Shown here: piece by piece, positions 18,002 to 27,594 of the stretch
Numbering within the stretch: position 1 is the first letter of the stretch
How the letters are laid out: every line of letters begins with the position of its first letter
DNA from: Pectobacterium carotovorum
GTDB taxonomy: Bacteria; Pseudomonadota; Gammaproteobacteria; Enterobacterales; Enterobacteriaceae
Assembly (NCBI RefSeq): GCF_033898505.1
Contig: NZ_JAXAFK010000005.1
Location: forward strand, 1-64,000
Direction: 5' to 3'
Length of the DNA stretch: 64,000 nucleotides
The notes under the pieces: generated by a model
Seen by the model: only the letters and a program-made list of their open reading frames with translations
The model's database searches: none
Told to the model about the DNA's origin: nothing
Position numbers and translations under genes: made by a program

Positions 18002-19480
18002 ATGGCTAACTATTTCAACACATTAAACCTGCGTCAGCAGCTGGATCAATTGGGCAAGTGCCGCTTTATGGGGCGTGATGAATTTGCCGATGAGGCGAGC
18101 TACCTGAAAGGGAAAAAAGTGGTGATCGTCGGCTGTGGTGCTCAGGGTCTGAACCAGGGTCTGAACATGCGCGATTCTGGTCTGGATATCGCTTATGCCC
18201 TGCGTGCTGAAGCGATTGCAGAAAAACGTGCATCATGGCGCAAAGCGACCGAAAACGGCTTCACCGTCGGCACCTATGAAGATCTGATCCCGCAGGCTGA
18301 TCTGGTGGTTAACCTGACGCCGGACAAACAGCACTCCGCTGTTGTTCAGGCGGTACAGCCTTTGATGAAGCAGGGCGCTGCGCTGGGCTACTCCCACGGC
18401 TTCAACATCGTTGAAGTGGGCGAGCAAATCCGTAAAGACATCACCGTTGTGATGGTGGCGCCGAAGTGTCCGGGTACGGAAGTACGTGAAGAATACAAAC
18501 GTGGTTTTGGCGTACCGACACTGATCGCGGTTCACCCGGAAAACGATCCGAAAGGCGAAGGCATGGCAATCGCCAAGGCCTGGGCTGCGGCAACCGGTGG
18601 TCACCGTGCGGGCGTTCTGCAATCCTCTTTCGTTGCGGAAGTGAAATCTGACCTGATGGGTGAGCAGACCATTCTGTGCGGTATGTTGCAGGCGGGTTCT
18701 CTGCTGAGCTTCGACAAACTGGTTGCTGAAGGCACCGATCCGGCTTACGCAGAAAAACTGATTCAGTTCGGCTGGGAAACCATCACCGAAGCGCTGAAGC
18801 AGGGCGGGATTACGCTGATGATGGATCGCCTGTCCAACCCGGCAAAACTGCGTGCTTATGCGCTGTCTGAGCAGCTGAAAGGCATCATGGCACCGCTGTT
18901 CCAGAAACACATGGATGACATCATCTCCGGTGAATTCTCCAGCGGCATGATGGCTGACTGGGCGAACGATGACGTGAAACTGCTGACCTGGCGTGAAGAG
19001 ACCGGTAAAACGGCATTCGAAAACGCACCGCAGTTCGACGGTAAAATCGCTGAGCAGGAATACTTTGATAACGGCGTGCTGATGGTTGCGATGGTGAAAG
19101 CGGGCGTTGAACTGGCGTTTGAAACCATGGTGAGCTCCGGCATCATCGAAGAATCTGCTTACTACGAATCACTGCATGAGTTGCCGCTGATCGCCAACAC
19201 CATCGCACGTAAGCGTCTGTATGAAATGAACGTGGTTATCTCCGATACCGCAGAATACGGTAACTACCTGTTTGCTAACGCCGCTGTTCCGTTGCTGAAA
19301 GATGCGTTCATGGCATCCCTGCAGCCGGGCGATCTGGGCAAAGCGGTAGCGGGTACCGAAGTGGACAATGCGCAACTGCGTGATGTTAACGAAGCTATCC
19401 GTAACCACCCAATCGAAACCGTAGGCCACACGCTGCGCGGTTACATGAAAGACATGAAGCGTATCGCCGTTGCGGGCTAA
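18002..19480 (+). CDS. ilvC: Ketol-acid reductoisomerase (class II)
   Basis: A 492-aa long-form (class II) KARI, as in E. coli (491 aa). It isomerises and reduces acetolactate and acetohydroxybutyrate with Mg2+ and NADPH. The Rossmann motif is [20 protein letters not shown] near residue 39. The knotted C-terminal domain is duplicated, with [18 protein letters not shown] and [28 protein letters not shown] precedes the ATG. It is transcribed alone from a promoter activated by IlvY and ends at a strong terminator. Confidence 0.97.
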   Translation: MANYFNTLNLRQQLDQLGKCRFMGRDEFADEASYLKGKKVVIVGCGAQGLNQGLNMRDSGLDIAYALRAEAIAEKRASWRKATENGFTVGTYEDLIPQADLVVNLTPDKQHSAVVQAVQPLMKQGAALGYSHGFNIVEVGEQIRKDITVVMVAPKCPGTEVREEYKRGFGVPTLIAVHPENDPKGEGMAIAKAWAAATGGHRAGVLQSSFVAEVKSDLMGEQTILCGMLQAGSLLSFDKLVAEGTDPAYAEKLIQFGWETITEALKQGGITLMMDRLSNPAKLRAYALSEQLKGIMAPLFQKHMDDIISGEFSSGMMADWANDDVKLLTWREETGKTAFENAPQFDGKIAEQEYFDNGVLMVAMVKAGVELAFETMVSSGIIEESAYYESLHELPLIANTIARKRLYEMNVVISDTAEYGNYLFANAAVPLLKDAFMASLQPGDLGKAVAGTEVDNAQLRDVNEAIRNHPIETVGHTLRGYMKDMKRIAVAG

Positions 19481-19507
19481 TGCCCTTGTGAAGATGAGCT
19501 AACGTTC

Positions 19508-19544
19508 ATGCCGCACATACAAAATATGTGCGGCATATTTTTTT
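19508..19544 (+). terminator. ilvC terminator
   Basis: ATGCCGCACATA pairs perfectly with TATGTGCGGCAT around a CAAAA loop, followed by ATTTTTTTT. Confidence 0.95.
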
Positions 19545-19568
19545 ACCTTCCCTTTATACCCGCCATAC

Positions 19569-20216
19569 TCACGATGTGCCGAAGCGTGGCTGACGAGAGG
19601 CACGAGCCAGTTCCGTGGTTAATACCGCTTTTGTCATCCGCACACAGTAAGACGGCATACCTCTTTCAAAACGCCACCCCTCAGACAGCGCACCAGCGTC
19701 TACCACATCAAATCCAAACGCATCATAAAGCTCAGCCACAAGCGTTTTTCCTTGAATGTCATTACCCGCGAGCGGTAGCGCGCGTCGATCGGGGTGACCT
19801 GCGGGTAAACCGTCGCTTTCCAGGTGTGTCATGGTGATCGCGTTAAAGGCTTTGATGATTTTTACACCGGGTAATGTGTCGGTCAGAAGCTCACTGGTCG
19901 TTGTCTGCTGTGTATCAAGAACCGCCACTTTCCCGTCTCGCTCCGGGTAATAGTTGACGGCATCAACGGCTAGTTTGCCTTCTAACGCCTGAGTAGGAAG
20001 GTGATCGATAGCGTAGAGTGGAACCGCGATGACGACAATATCGCCAAACGCGGCGGCTTGCGTTGGCGTTCCAATATCGCAACCGATCATAGGCCGTAGG
20101 CTGAAAAGTGTTTGAGGAGCGCGTGAATTGCTAAGCATGACTTGATGTCCGGTTTGGATCGCCAATTTAGCGATTGCCCGTCCGACAAAGCCTGCCCCAA
20201 TGATGCCAATTTTCAT
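19569..20216 (-). CDS. NADPH-dependent F420 reductase-like oxidoreductase
   Basis: A 215-aa protein of the F420_oxidored / NADP oxidoreductase coenzyme F420-dependent family (COG2085). The Rossmann motif is KIGIIGAGFVGRAIAKLA at the N-terminus, and the middle carries VKIIKAFNAITMTHL and DFMHP-like GHPDRRALPLAGND. Members in bacteria without F420 use NADPH; substrates are mostly unknown. I start it at ATG 20216, eight bases after AAAGG; a GTG three codons earlier overlaps the SD. It is divergent from a LysR regulator 101 bp away, which probably controls it. Confidence 0.8.
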   Translation of the reverse strand: MKIGIIGAGFVGRAIAKLAIQTGHQVMLSNSRAPQTLFSLRPMIGCDIGTPTQAAAFGDIVVIAVPLYAIDHLPTQALEGKLAVDAVNYYPERDGKVAVLDTQQTTTSELLTDTLPGVKIIKAFNAITMTHLESDGLPAGHPDRRALPLAGNDIQGKTLVAELYDAFGFDVVDAGALSEGWRFERGMPSYCVRMTKAVLTTELARASRQPRFGTS

Positions 20217-20317
20217 CTTTTTCACCTTTATGGTTTTGAGAAGAAAAGGCTAATCCTCTACTTATTGAAGATAAAGTGTGTTATCAGAGAGGAATACACA
20301 ACAAAAATGAGGGAATC

Positions 20318-21205
20318 ATGGATCGGTTTACCAGCATGAACATTTTTGTCAAAACGGTGGAGCTGGGATCTTTTGCCGCTGCGGCTGATGCACTGACCCT
20401 CTCGCCACAGATGGTCGCAAAGTATGTGGCGTGGCTTGAGACTCGCCTGGGCTCCCGGTTGCTAAACCGTACTACCCGTCGTCAGAGCCTGACCGATATC
20501 GGCCAGCGCTATTATGAACGCTGCAAAGTGGTTCTTGCTGAATTGCAGGCCGCTGATGATATTGCGCGGGAAATGCAGACGACGCCTTCGGGGATTATTC
20601 ACATTAACGCGCCTGTTACCTGGGGATCGCATCTGCTTGCGCCATTTATCACTCATTATCTTGAATGCTATCCAGATACGCAGATTGCATTAACGTTAAA
20701 CGATCGTCTGGTTGACCCCATTGAGGAAGGGTTTGAAGTGATTATCCGTATCGGAGAGTTGGCCGATAGTTCGATGGTCGCCTGGCCGCTTCAGCCTTAC
20801 TCACTTATTGCCTGTGCATCGCCAGACTACGTCGCACGTGCGGGCCTGCCTGATACACCATCAAGCCTCGTAAACCATACTTGCCTGATTTATGGAGTGA
20901 AATCCGTCCTGACGCCTTGCCAATGGGTGTTCCAAAAGGAGGGGAAAACAGAAGACGTCAGGCCGAAAGGGAGATTGTACGCCAATGACTGGAATGCGTT
21001 GCTGCATGCCGCGATAGAAGGGTATGGTGTGACACTCGGGCCAGAAGCTGTATTGCGCAAGGAAATCCAAAAAGGGCGTTTGGTTCAGGTATTGCCTGAT
21101 TACTGCGGGCCTGTACGCCCTGTACACGTCATGGTGCCTTCCGCCAGACGATCAACGGTTAAAGTGAAAACGTTTGTTGACGCAATCAGAACGAATTTTG
21201 GGTAG
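20318..21205 (+). CDS. LysR-family regulator divergent from the oxidoreductase
   Basis: A 295-aa LysR protein. The HTH is SMNIFVKTVELGSFAAAADALTLSPQMVAKYVAWLE, typical of the CrgA/DhcR-like clade, followed by a LysR substrate domain. The start ATG 20318 has GAGGGA just upstream, giving MDRFTSMNIF; an upstream extension lacks support. Pairing with the divergent COG2085 oxidoreductase is a common local-regulator arrangement. Effector unknown. Confidence 0.85.
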   Translation: MDRFTSMNIFVKTVELGSFAAAADALTLSPQMVAKYVAWLETRLGSRLLNRTTRRQSLTDIGQRYYERCKVVLAELQAADDIAREMQTTPSGIIHINAPVTWGSHLLAPFITHYLECYPDTQIALTLNDRLVDPIEEGFEVIIRIGELADSSMVAWPLQPYSLIACASPDYVARAGLPDTPSSLVNHTCLIYGVKSVLTPCQWVFQKEGKTEDVRPKGRLYANDWNALLHAAIEGYGVTLGPEAVLRKEIQKGRLVQVLPDYCGPVRPVHVMVPSARRSTVKVKTFVDAIRTNFG

Positions 21206-21306
21206 CGACTCATCGTGATAAAGGCAATGGATCGCTCATTGCCGCAGAATGTGGAGTAAAAAGGCCACCGTATAAGATGAATACGGGTCACTTAAGACCG
21301 TTATTA

Positions 21307-21359
21307 GGGGAAACACAGGGGGAGGTTCCCGTAGGAGGCCTCACCCCTGTGGTCGCCCC
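21307..21359. repeat. Nested palindromic structure between convergent genes
   Basis: An outer GGGG/CCCC (21307-21310, 21356-21359) encloses CACAGGGG (21314-21321) / CCCCTGTG (21344-21351) and an inner GAGG/CCTC. There is no T-run. It lies in the 228-bp gap between the LysR gene and the putP end, and could end or protect transcripts on both strands, or be a dispersed repeat. Confidence 0.55.
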
Positions 21360-21433
21360 GTGTATCTCGATGCTTAAACGATCGGCATTAACCGTATAAG
21401 ATGGCCATTTATGATACCCGTATGCGTTTTGGA

Positions 21434-22921
21434 CTATTGCACCGAGCGATACTTCGCTTCCGCCTGATTGAAGCGGTCGGTAATCGCTTTTGATGGCGCT
21501 TTACCCAGCAGGCTGACGATAAAAATGGTCAGGCTGTTGAAGATGAAACCCGGGATGATTTCATACAGGCCCAGCCAGGCGTAGTGTTCCCAGATCAGCA
21601 CGGTTGCTGCACCCACGATCATGCCGAACAGGGCGCCGTTGCGCGTCATGCGCGGCCACAGCAGGGAAATCAGAATCACTGGTCCGAATGCGGCCCCGAA
21701 CCCAGCCCAGGCATAGCTTACCAGACCCAGCACGCGGTTTTCAGGATTAAGCGCCAGCACGATAGCGATAATGGCCACTAACAGCACCATGGCGCGACCT
21801 ACCCACACCAGCTCTTTTTGGCTGGCATTTTTGCGCAGGAAGGGTTTGTATAAGTCTTCGGTGATAGCGCTGGAACACACCAGCAGCTGACAGCTCAGCG
21901 TACTCATCACGGCGGCCAGAATCGCAGACAGCAGCACGCCGGCAATCCACGGATTGAACAGTAACATCGACAGCTCGATAAAGACGCGTTCGCTGTTTTG
22001 CGCCACGTTACCTGCCTGATCCGGGTTATTTTGGAAGTAGGCGATACCGAAGAAGCCTACCGTCACGGCACCGGCCAGACAAAGAATCATCCAGGTCATA
22101 CTGATGCGGCGTGCGCTGTGGATCGTGTGGTGTGAATCGGCGGCCATAAAACGCGCCAGAATGTGCGGCTGACCGAAATAGCCCAGCCCCCAGCCCATCA
22201 GCGAGAGGATAGCGACAAAATTCAGCCCTCTGAACATATCCAGATTGGCCGGGTTTTTCGCTTCAATCACCATCAGTGAGCTATCAATTCCTCCGAGAGA
22301 CAGGATGACGATCACCGGGGTCAGGATCAGGGCGAAAATCATCAGGCTGGCCTGAACGGTGTCTGTCCAGCTCACGGCCAGAAAGCCGCCGATGAAGGTA
22401 TAGGCAATGGTGGCTGCTGCTCCGGCCCACAACGCGGTGCCGTAACTCATACCGAAGGTACTTTCAAACAGGCGCGCTCCAGCGACCACGCCGGATGCAC
22501 AATAGATCGTGAAGAAAATCAGGATCACTAACGCGGAAATGACACGCAGTAATTTGCTGTTATCTTCAAAGCGGTGGGTGAAATAGTCAGGCAGGGTGAG
22601 CGCGTTGTGGTTGACCTCAGTGTGTACGCGCAGGCGTCCGGCAACCCATTTCCAGTTCAGGTACGCGCCTAGCGTCAGGCCGATCGCGATCCAGCTTTTA
22701 GAAATCCCGGCAATGAAAATAGCGCCCGGTAACCCCATGAGCAGCCAGCCGCTCATATCGGAAGCGCCAGCCGACAGTGCGGTCACCACGCTTCCCATCC
22801 GGCGTCCACCCAGAATGTAATCGCCAAAGTTATTCGTCGCGCGATAGGCAAACAGGCCGATGAGAACCATCCCGAAAATATACACCAGAAACGTCACCAA
22901 CATAGGTGTGCTTATTGTCAT
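21434..22921 (-). CDS. putP: Sodium/proline symporter PutP
   Basis: A 495-aa member of the solute:sodium symporter family with about 13 membrane segments, close to E. coli PutP (502 aa). Family stretches are LGGRRMGSVVTALSAGASDMSGWLLMG-type sequence near residue 40 (the SAGASDMSGWL sodium/proline site) and GYFGQPHILARFMAA near 245. It imports proline across the inner membrane with Na+. Divergent from putA with a shared control region, so PutA represses both when proline is absent. Confidence 0.95.
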   Translation of the reverse strand: MTISTPMLVTFLVYIFGMVLIGLFAYRATNNFGDYILGGRRMGSVVTALSAGASDMSGWLLMGLPGAIFIAGISKSWIAIGLTLGAYLNWKWVAGRLRVHTEVNHNALTLPDYFTHRFEDNSKLLRVISALVILIFFTIYCASGVVAGARLFESTFGMSYGTALWAGAAATIAYTFIGGFLAVSWTDTVQASLMIFALILTPVIVILSLGGIDSSLMVIEAKNPANLDMFRGLNFVAILSLMGWGLGYFGQPHILARFMAADSHHTIHSARRISMTWMILCLAGAVTVGFFGIAYFQNNPDQAGNVAQNSERVFIELSMLLFNPWIAGVLLSAILAAVMSTLSCQLLVCSSAITEDLYKPFLRKNASQKELVWVGRAMVLLVAIIAIVLALNPENRVLGLVSYAWAGFGAAFGPVILISLLWPRMTRNGALFGMIVGAATVLIWEHYAWLGLYEIIPGFIFNSLTIFIVSLLGKAPSKAITDRFNQAEAKYRSVQ

Positions 22922-23018
22922 TCAACTCTCCACATTCTTTTTCGTGCCGCTGTCGCGGCGACGCTGTGTTTTATTGTCATCACTCAGGCCGGAACGAGGT
23001 CTGAAGGTGATAAGGGGC

Positions 23019-23059
23019 TGCAACCGCTCCATTTGTTAACAAGGTTGCACAAAGTTGCA
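23019..23059. promoter_or_regulatory. PutA operator sites in the putP-putA control region
   Basis: The hexamer GTTGCA, known as the E. coli PutA ribbon-helix-helix target, occurs at 23044-23049 and 23054-23059, and inverted (TGCAAC) at 23019-23024. Spacing of the first two is 10 bp, one helical turn. The last site is 58 bp before the putA start. This fits proline-responsive autorepression by PutA. Confidence 0.75.
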
Positions 23060-23117
23060 ACATGGTCGATATTGACGTTTTCCCGATGTGCATCTTCTAA
23101 TGACAGGAGTGGACGCT

Positions 23118-26100
23118 ATGGGCTCTACCACGATGGGTGTAAAACTCGATGAGGAAACGCGCGAACGCATCAAGGCTGCAGCACAGCGTATTGATCGCAC
23201 ACCGCACTGGCTGATCAAACAGGCTATTTTCCATTACCTCGAACGCCTCGAAAGCGGCCTCGACACTCCTGAAACACCGCAATGGGCGAACGTCAGCCAC
23301 ACTGAAGCGGAAGAGATTATGCCGCAATCTCGGGAAGAAGAAACCCACCAACCCTTTCTTGATTTCGCTGAGCATGTTCTTCCCCAGTCCGTTATCCGCG
23401 CCGCCATTACTTCTGTTTACCGCCGTCCCGAAAGTGAACTGGTTCCCATTTTGCTTGAACAGGCAAGACTTACCGACGAAATGTCAGAATTAACGCAGAA
23501 ACTGGCTTATCGGCTGGCGGAGCAATTACGCAGCCAGAAAGCCGGAAGCGGTCGTGCGGGAATTGTGCAAGGGCTGCTACAGGAATTCTCACTTTCTTCT
23601 CAGGAAGGGGTGGCGTTGATGTGTTTAGCTGAAGCGCTGCTGCGTATTCCTGATAAATCCACGCGCGATGCGCTGATCCGCGACAAGATCAGCCGAGGGA
23701 ACTGGCAGGCGCATCTTGGTCATAGCCCGTCGCTTTTTGTGAATGCCGCAACCTGGGGGCTGCTGTTTACCGGAAAGCTGGTGGCGACACATAACGAGGC
23801 GCACCTGTCGAATTCGCTGAACCGAATGATCGGGAAAAGCGGCGAACCGCTGATCCGCAAAGGCGTTGATATGGCTATGCGGCTGATGGGAGAGCAGTTT
23901 GTTACTGGCGAAACCATCGGTGAAGCGCTGGCGAATGCCCGTGAGCGAGAGGAAAAAGGTTTCCGCTACTCTTACGATATGTTAGGTGAAGCGGCGCTGA
24001 CGGAGCATGATGCTGCCGCGTATCTGGCGGCCTATCAGCAGGCGATTCATGCTATCGGCAAAGCCTCGAACGGGCGCGGGATTTACGAAGGGCCGGGCAT
24101 CTCCATCAAGCTATCGGCGCTGCATCCTCGCTATAGCCGGGCGCAGTATGACCGTGTAATGGAAGAACTCTACCCGCGTTTGCTGACGCTGACGCTGCTG
24201 GCGCGTCAGTACGACATCGGGATCAATATTGACGCGGAGGAAGCCGATCGACTGGAGATCTCACTCGATCTGCTGGAAAAACTCTGTATGGAGCCGCAAC
24301 TGGCGGGATGGAACGGCATTGGGTTTGTCATTCAGGCTTACCAGAAACGCTGCCCGTATGTGATCGACGCGCTGATTGAGCTGGCACAGCGCAGCCGTCG
24401 GCGGCTGATGATTCGTCTGGTAAAAGGCGCGTACTGGGATAGCGAAATCAAGCGGGCACAGGTTGACGGGCTGGAAGGCTACCCGGTCTACACGCGTAAG
24501 GTCTATACCGATGTGTCGTATCTGGCGTGCGCTCGCAAGCTGCTGGCCGTACCGAATCTGATTTACCCGCAGTTCGCCACGCACAATGCGCAGACGTTAA
24601 GCACGATCTACCACATGGCGGGCAACAATTACTATCCCGGTCAGTATGAATTTCAGTGCCTGCATGGCATGGGTGAACCGCTCTATGATCAGGTGGTGGG
24701 GACGGTTGCGGACGGTAAACTGAACCGCCCATGCCGTATTTATGCCCCAGTCGGAACCCATGAAACGCTGCTGGCTTATCTGGTGCGGCGACTGCTGGAA
24801 AACGGCGCGAATACCTCGTTTGTTAACCGCATTGCGGATACCTCAATGGCGCTGGAAACGCTGATTGCCGATCCGATTAGCGGCGTAGAGGCGCTGGCAA
24901 AAGTGGAATGGATCATGGGGGCTCCGCATCCCCGCATTCCCCTGCCGCGCCAGCTGTATGGTCAGGCGCGGCAAAATTCGAGCGGGCTGGATCTCTCGAA
25001 TGAGCACCGGCTGGCCTCGCTGTCCAGCGCGCTGTTGAGCCACGCGACGCAACCGTGGTATGCCGCACCGATGATTGAGGGAGAAAGCGACGCAAACGAA
25101 GAAAAGTCCGTGGTGAATCCTGCGGATATGCACGATGTCGTGGGCTACGTTCTCGATGCCTCGGTGGCGGATGTTGAGCAGGCGGTAGACGCGGCGGTAC
25201 ATGCCGGTCCCATCTGGTTTGCGACGCCGCCCGCAGAACGGGCTGCGATATTGAATCAGGCCGCCTCGCTGATGGAACGCCAGTTGCAAAGCCTTCTGGG
25301 GCTGCTGGTACGGGAAGCCGGGAAATCTTTCAGTAACGCGATTGCAGAGGTGCGGGAAGCGGTGGATTTCTTGCGCTATTACGCGGGGCAGGTTCGGGAT
25401 TCCTTCACCAATGATACCCATCGTCCACTGGGGCCGGTGGTTTGCATCAGCCCGTGGAATTTCCCGCTGGCGATCTTCACTGGTCAAATTTCTGCCGCAC
25501 TGGCGGCAGGAAACAGCGTGCTGGCGAAACCGGCTGAACAGACGCCGCTGATTGCGGCACAGGCGGTGCGTATTTTACATGAGGCGGGCATTCCTCAGGG
25601 CGTGCTGCAACTGCTGCCCGGACAGGGAGAAACGATTGGCGCAGCGTTGGTCAACGATGAGCGGGTACGCGGTGTGGTGTTTACCGGGTCGACGGCCGTT
25701 GCCAAAACCCTGCAACGCAGCATTGCTGGCAGGCTCGATCCACAGGGACGTGTGACGCCGCTGATTGCCGAAACGGGTGGTCTGAATGCGATGATTGTCG
25801 ATTCCTCTGCGCTGACGGAACAGGTGGTGAATGATGTGATTGCCTCCGCGTTCGACAGCGCCGGACAGCGTTGCTCCGCGCTGCGTCTTTTGTGTCTGCA
25901 AGAGGACATTGCGGATCGCACGCTGGATATGCTGCGTGGCGCGATGGCGGAGTGTCGAATGGGGAACCCTGAACGCTTATCGACCGACATCGGCCCGCTG
26001 ATTGATGCGGAAGCGAAAGAGAACGTAGAGCGGCATATTCAGACGATGCGGGCGAAAGGCCATACTGTATTTCAGGCAGCGCATCCGCAGGATGAGGAAA

Positions 26101-27086
26101 CATGGCTGCACGGGACGTTTGTGAAACCGACTTTGATCGAGCTGGGCAAGATAGACGAGCTGAAAAAAGAAGTTTTTGGTCCAGTTTTACACGTTGTTCG
26201 CTATCAAAGCCAGCAGTTGGATACCACGATTGAGCAAATCAACGCGACGGGATACGGCCTGACGTTGGGCGTGCATACCCGCATTGATGAAACCATCCAG
26301 CGTGTGACGGGCAAGGCGAGGGTGGGCAACCACTATGTGAACCGCAATATGGTCGGCGCTGTTGTCGGGGTTCAGCCGTTTGGCGGTGAAGGCTTATCGG
26401 GAACCGGGCCAAAGGCAGGCGGGCCGCTTTATCTGTATCGCTTGCTGGCACATCGGCCAGATGAGGCGCTCGCGAAAGGGTTCGCGCAGCGGGATCGTGA
26501 GCAGGTTCCCGATGTTTCTGCCCGAGCGTCGCTGCTGGCGGGGCTACAGGCGCTGGAGGCGTGGGCGATTGCTGGTGAACGCCACGGGTTGGCTACGCTG
26601 TGCCAGCGTTACAGAGAATATAGCATCAGCGGGATAACGCGGCTGCTGCCGGGCCCGACAGGGGAAAGCAATACCTATACGCTGTTGCCGCGTGAACGGG
26701 TTTTATGTCTGGCAGAGACTGAGGAAGACCGCTTGATTCAGACGGCGGCGGTGCTGGCAACGGGCGGGCAACTGCTGTGGCCGGAAGGTGAGCGGGAGAA
26801 AACGCTCTATGAGCATTTACCCGCCGAGGTGCAACTGCATATTCAGTTTACCCCCGACTGGCAGCGGCACGACGTATCTTTTCATGGCGTCATTTATCAC
26901 GGGGATGCCGATCGGCTACGGCAGCTGAGTAAAACGCTTGCAGAGCGCGATGGCCCGATTATTCTGCCGCTGGGCTATGCGCAGGGTGATACTCACGTTC
27001 AGCTTGAGCGTCTGCTGACCGAACGTTCTCTGAGTATTAATACTGCGGCAGCGGGCGGTAATGCCAGCCTGATGACGATAGGTTAA
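23118..27086 (+). CDS. putA: Trifunctional proline dehydrogenase / P5C dehydrogenase / repressor PutA
   Basis: A 1322-aa protein, near E. coli PutA (1320 aa), that oxidises proline to glutamate in two steps at the membrane and represses the put genes in its oxidised state. Order: ribbon-helix-helix DNA-binding domain (1-47, MGSTTMGVKLDEETRERIK), helical arm, FAD-dependent proline dehydrogenase barrel (about 260-610; SIKLSALHPRYSRAQ, RLVKGAYWDSEIKRAQ), aldehyde dehydrogenase (about 650-1130; PWNFPLAIFTGQ, FTGSTAVAKTL, catalytic Cys in SAGQRCSALR), and a C-terminal lid domain. Start: AGGAG eight bases before ATG 23118 and agreement with E. coli; a longer frame exists but is unsupported. Confidence 0.97.
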   Translation: MGSTTMGVKLDEETRERIKAAAQRIDRTPHWLIKQAIFHYLERLESGLDTPETPQWANVSHTEAEEIMPQSREEETHQPFLDFAEHVLPQSVIRAAITSVYRRPESELVPILLEQARLTDEMSELTQKLAYRLAEQLRSQKAGSGRAGIVQGLLQEFSLSSQEGVALMCLAEALLRIPDKSTRDALIRDKISRGNWQAHLGHSPSLFVNAATWGLLFTGKLVATHNEAHLSNSLNRMIGKSGEPLIRKGVDMAMRLMGEQFVTGETIGEALANAREREEKGFRYSYDMLGEAALTEHDAAAYLAAYQQAIHAIGKASNGRGIYEGPGISIKLSALHPRYSRAQYDRVMEELYPRLLTLTLLARQYDIGINIDAEEADRLEISLDLLEKLCMEPQLAGWNGIGFVIQAYQKRCPYVIDALIELAQRSRRRLMIRLVKGAYWDSEIKRAQVDGLEGYPVYTRKVYTDVSYLACARKLLAVPNLIYPQFATHNAQTLSTIYHMAGNNYYPGQYEFQCLHGMGEPLYDQVVGTVADGKLNRPCRIYAPVGTHETLLAYLVRRLLENGANTSFVNRIADTSMALETLIADPISGVEALAKVEWIMGAPHPRIPLPRQLYGQARQNSSGLDLSNEHRLASLSSALLSHATQPWYAAPMIEGESDANEEKSVVNPADMHDVVGYVLDASVADVEQAVDAAVHAGPIWFATPPAERAAILNQAASLMERQLQSLLGLLVREAGKSFSNAIAEVREAVDFLRYYAGQVRDSFTNDTHRPLGPVVCISPWNFPLAIFTGQISAALAAGNSVLAKPAEQTPLIAAQAVRILHEAGIPQGVLQLLPGQGETIGAALVNDERVRGVVFTGSTAVAKTLQRSIAGRLDPQGRVTPLIAETGGLNAMIVDSSALTEQVVNDVIASAFDSAGQRCSALRLLCLQEDIADRTLDMLRGAMAECRMGNPERLSTDIGPLIDAEAKENVERHIQTMRAKGHTVFQAAHPQDEETWLHGTFVKPTLIELGKIDELKKEVFGPVLHVVRYQSQQLDTTIEQINATGYGLTLGVHTRIDETIQRVTGKARVGNHYVNRNMVGAVVGVQPFGGEGLSGTGPKAGGPLYLYRLLAHRPDEALAKGFAQRDREQVPDVSARASLLAGLQALEAWAIAGERHGLATLCQRYREYSISGITRLLPGPTGESNTYTLLPRERVLCLAETEEDRLIQTAAVLATGGQLLWPEGEREKTLYEHLPAEVQLHIQFTPDWQRHDVSFHGVIYHGDADRLRQLSKTLAERDGPIILPLGYAQGDTHVQLERLLTERSLSINTAAAGGNASLMTIG

Positions 27087-27089
27087 GAA

Positions 27090-27126
27090 AAAAAGCGCGC
27101 CAAACCAGAAGGTTGGCGCGCTTTTT
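27090..27126. terminator. Bidirectional terminator between putA and ppiC
   Basis: AAAAGCGCGCCAA / TTGGCGCGCTTTT stem with loop ACCAGAAGG, with A-run on one side and T-run on the other, so it works on both strands for the convergent genes. Confidence 0.92.
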
Positions 27127-27152
27127 CTATTTGTGTGCGTCGGCGTAATGAC

Positions 27153-27434
27153 TTAGTTGCGGTACAGCACCTTGATCACATGGTAACCAAACTGGGTTTT
27201 CACCGGACCAAACGGTTTCAGCAATTCGCAGGAAAACACGGCCTTATCGAATGCCGGCACCATGTCGCCTTTACGAAATTCACCTAAATCACCGCCGTTG
27301 CGTTTTGACGGACAGGTCGAGTGTTTTTGCGCCAGTTTCTGGAAGTCTGCGCCTTTTTCCAGTTGAGCAAGAATGTCGTTAGCCTGCTGTTCGGTGTCCA
27401 CCAGGATGTGCAGAGCTGCTGCGGTATTTGCCAT
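27153..27434 (-). CDS. ppiC: Parvulin peptidyl-prolyl isomerase C
   Basis: A 93-aa single-domain parvulin, same length as E. coli PpiC. It keeps the ALHILVD start, [21 protein letters not shown] core and FGYHVIKVL end. It catalyses cis-trans isomerisation of prolyl bonds in the cytoplasm. An upstream in-frame extension is unsupported; the ATG at 27434 follows GGTAACGAC. It is divergent from rep, as in E. coli. Confidence 0.95.
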   Translation of the reverse strand: MANTAAALHILVDTEQQANDILAQLEKGADFQKLAQKHSTCPSKRNGGDLGEFRKGDMVPAFDKAVFSCELLKPFGPVKTQFGYHVIKVLYRN

Positions 27435-27594
27435 GTCGTTACCTTTTTTGCAAAAGAGATTCCTGCGCGCAATGTAACATTTGCAACGCAAGATGTGGAC
27501 TGCGACGTGCTTTCCTTAATAACAAATCCCTGGTCAAGATCGATACGGCTTTCTGCTACAATCGCCTTCCGTTTTATGAGTGAGCAAGATCGTT

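Noticed and set aside
18233..18910. Long minus-strand ORF (225 aa) inside ilvC
   Set aside because: Lies wholly within a strongly conserved gene on the other strand; composition is shadow-like with many His, Arg and Gln residues and no known domain.
24843..25487. Minus-strand ORF (214 aa) inside putA
   Set aside because: Antisense to the PutA coding region with no recognisable domain; arises from GC-rich codon bias.
27153..27491. Longer 112-aa form of PpiC
   Set aside because: The extra 19 residues do not match the family; the 93-aa form equals E. coli PpiC in length and start.
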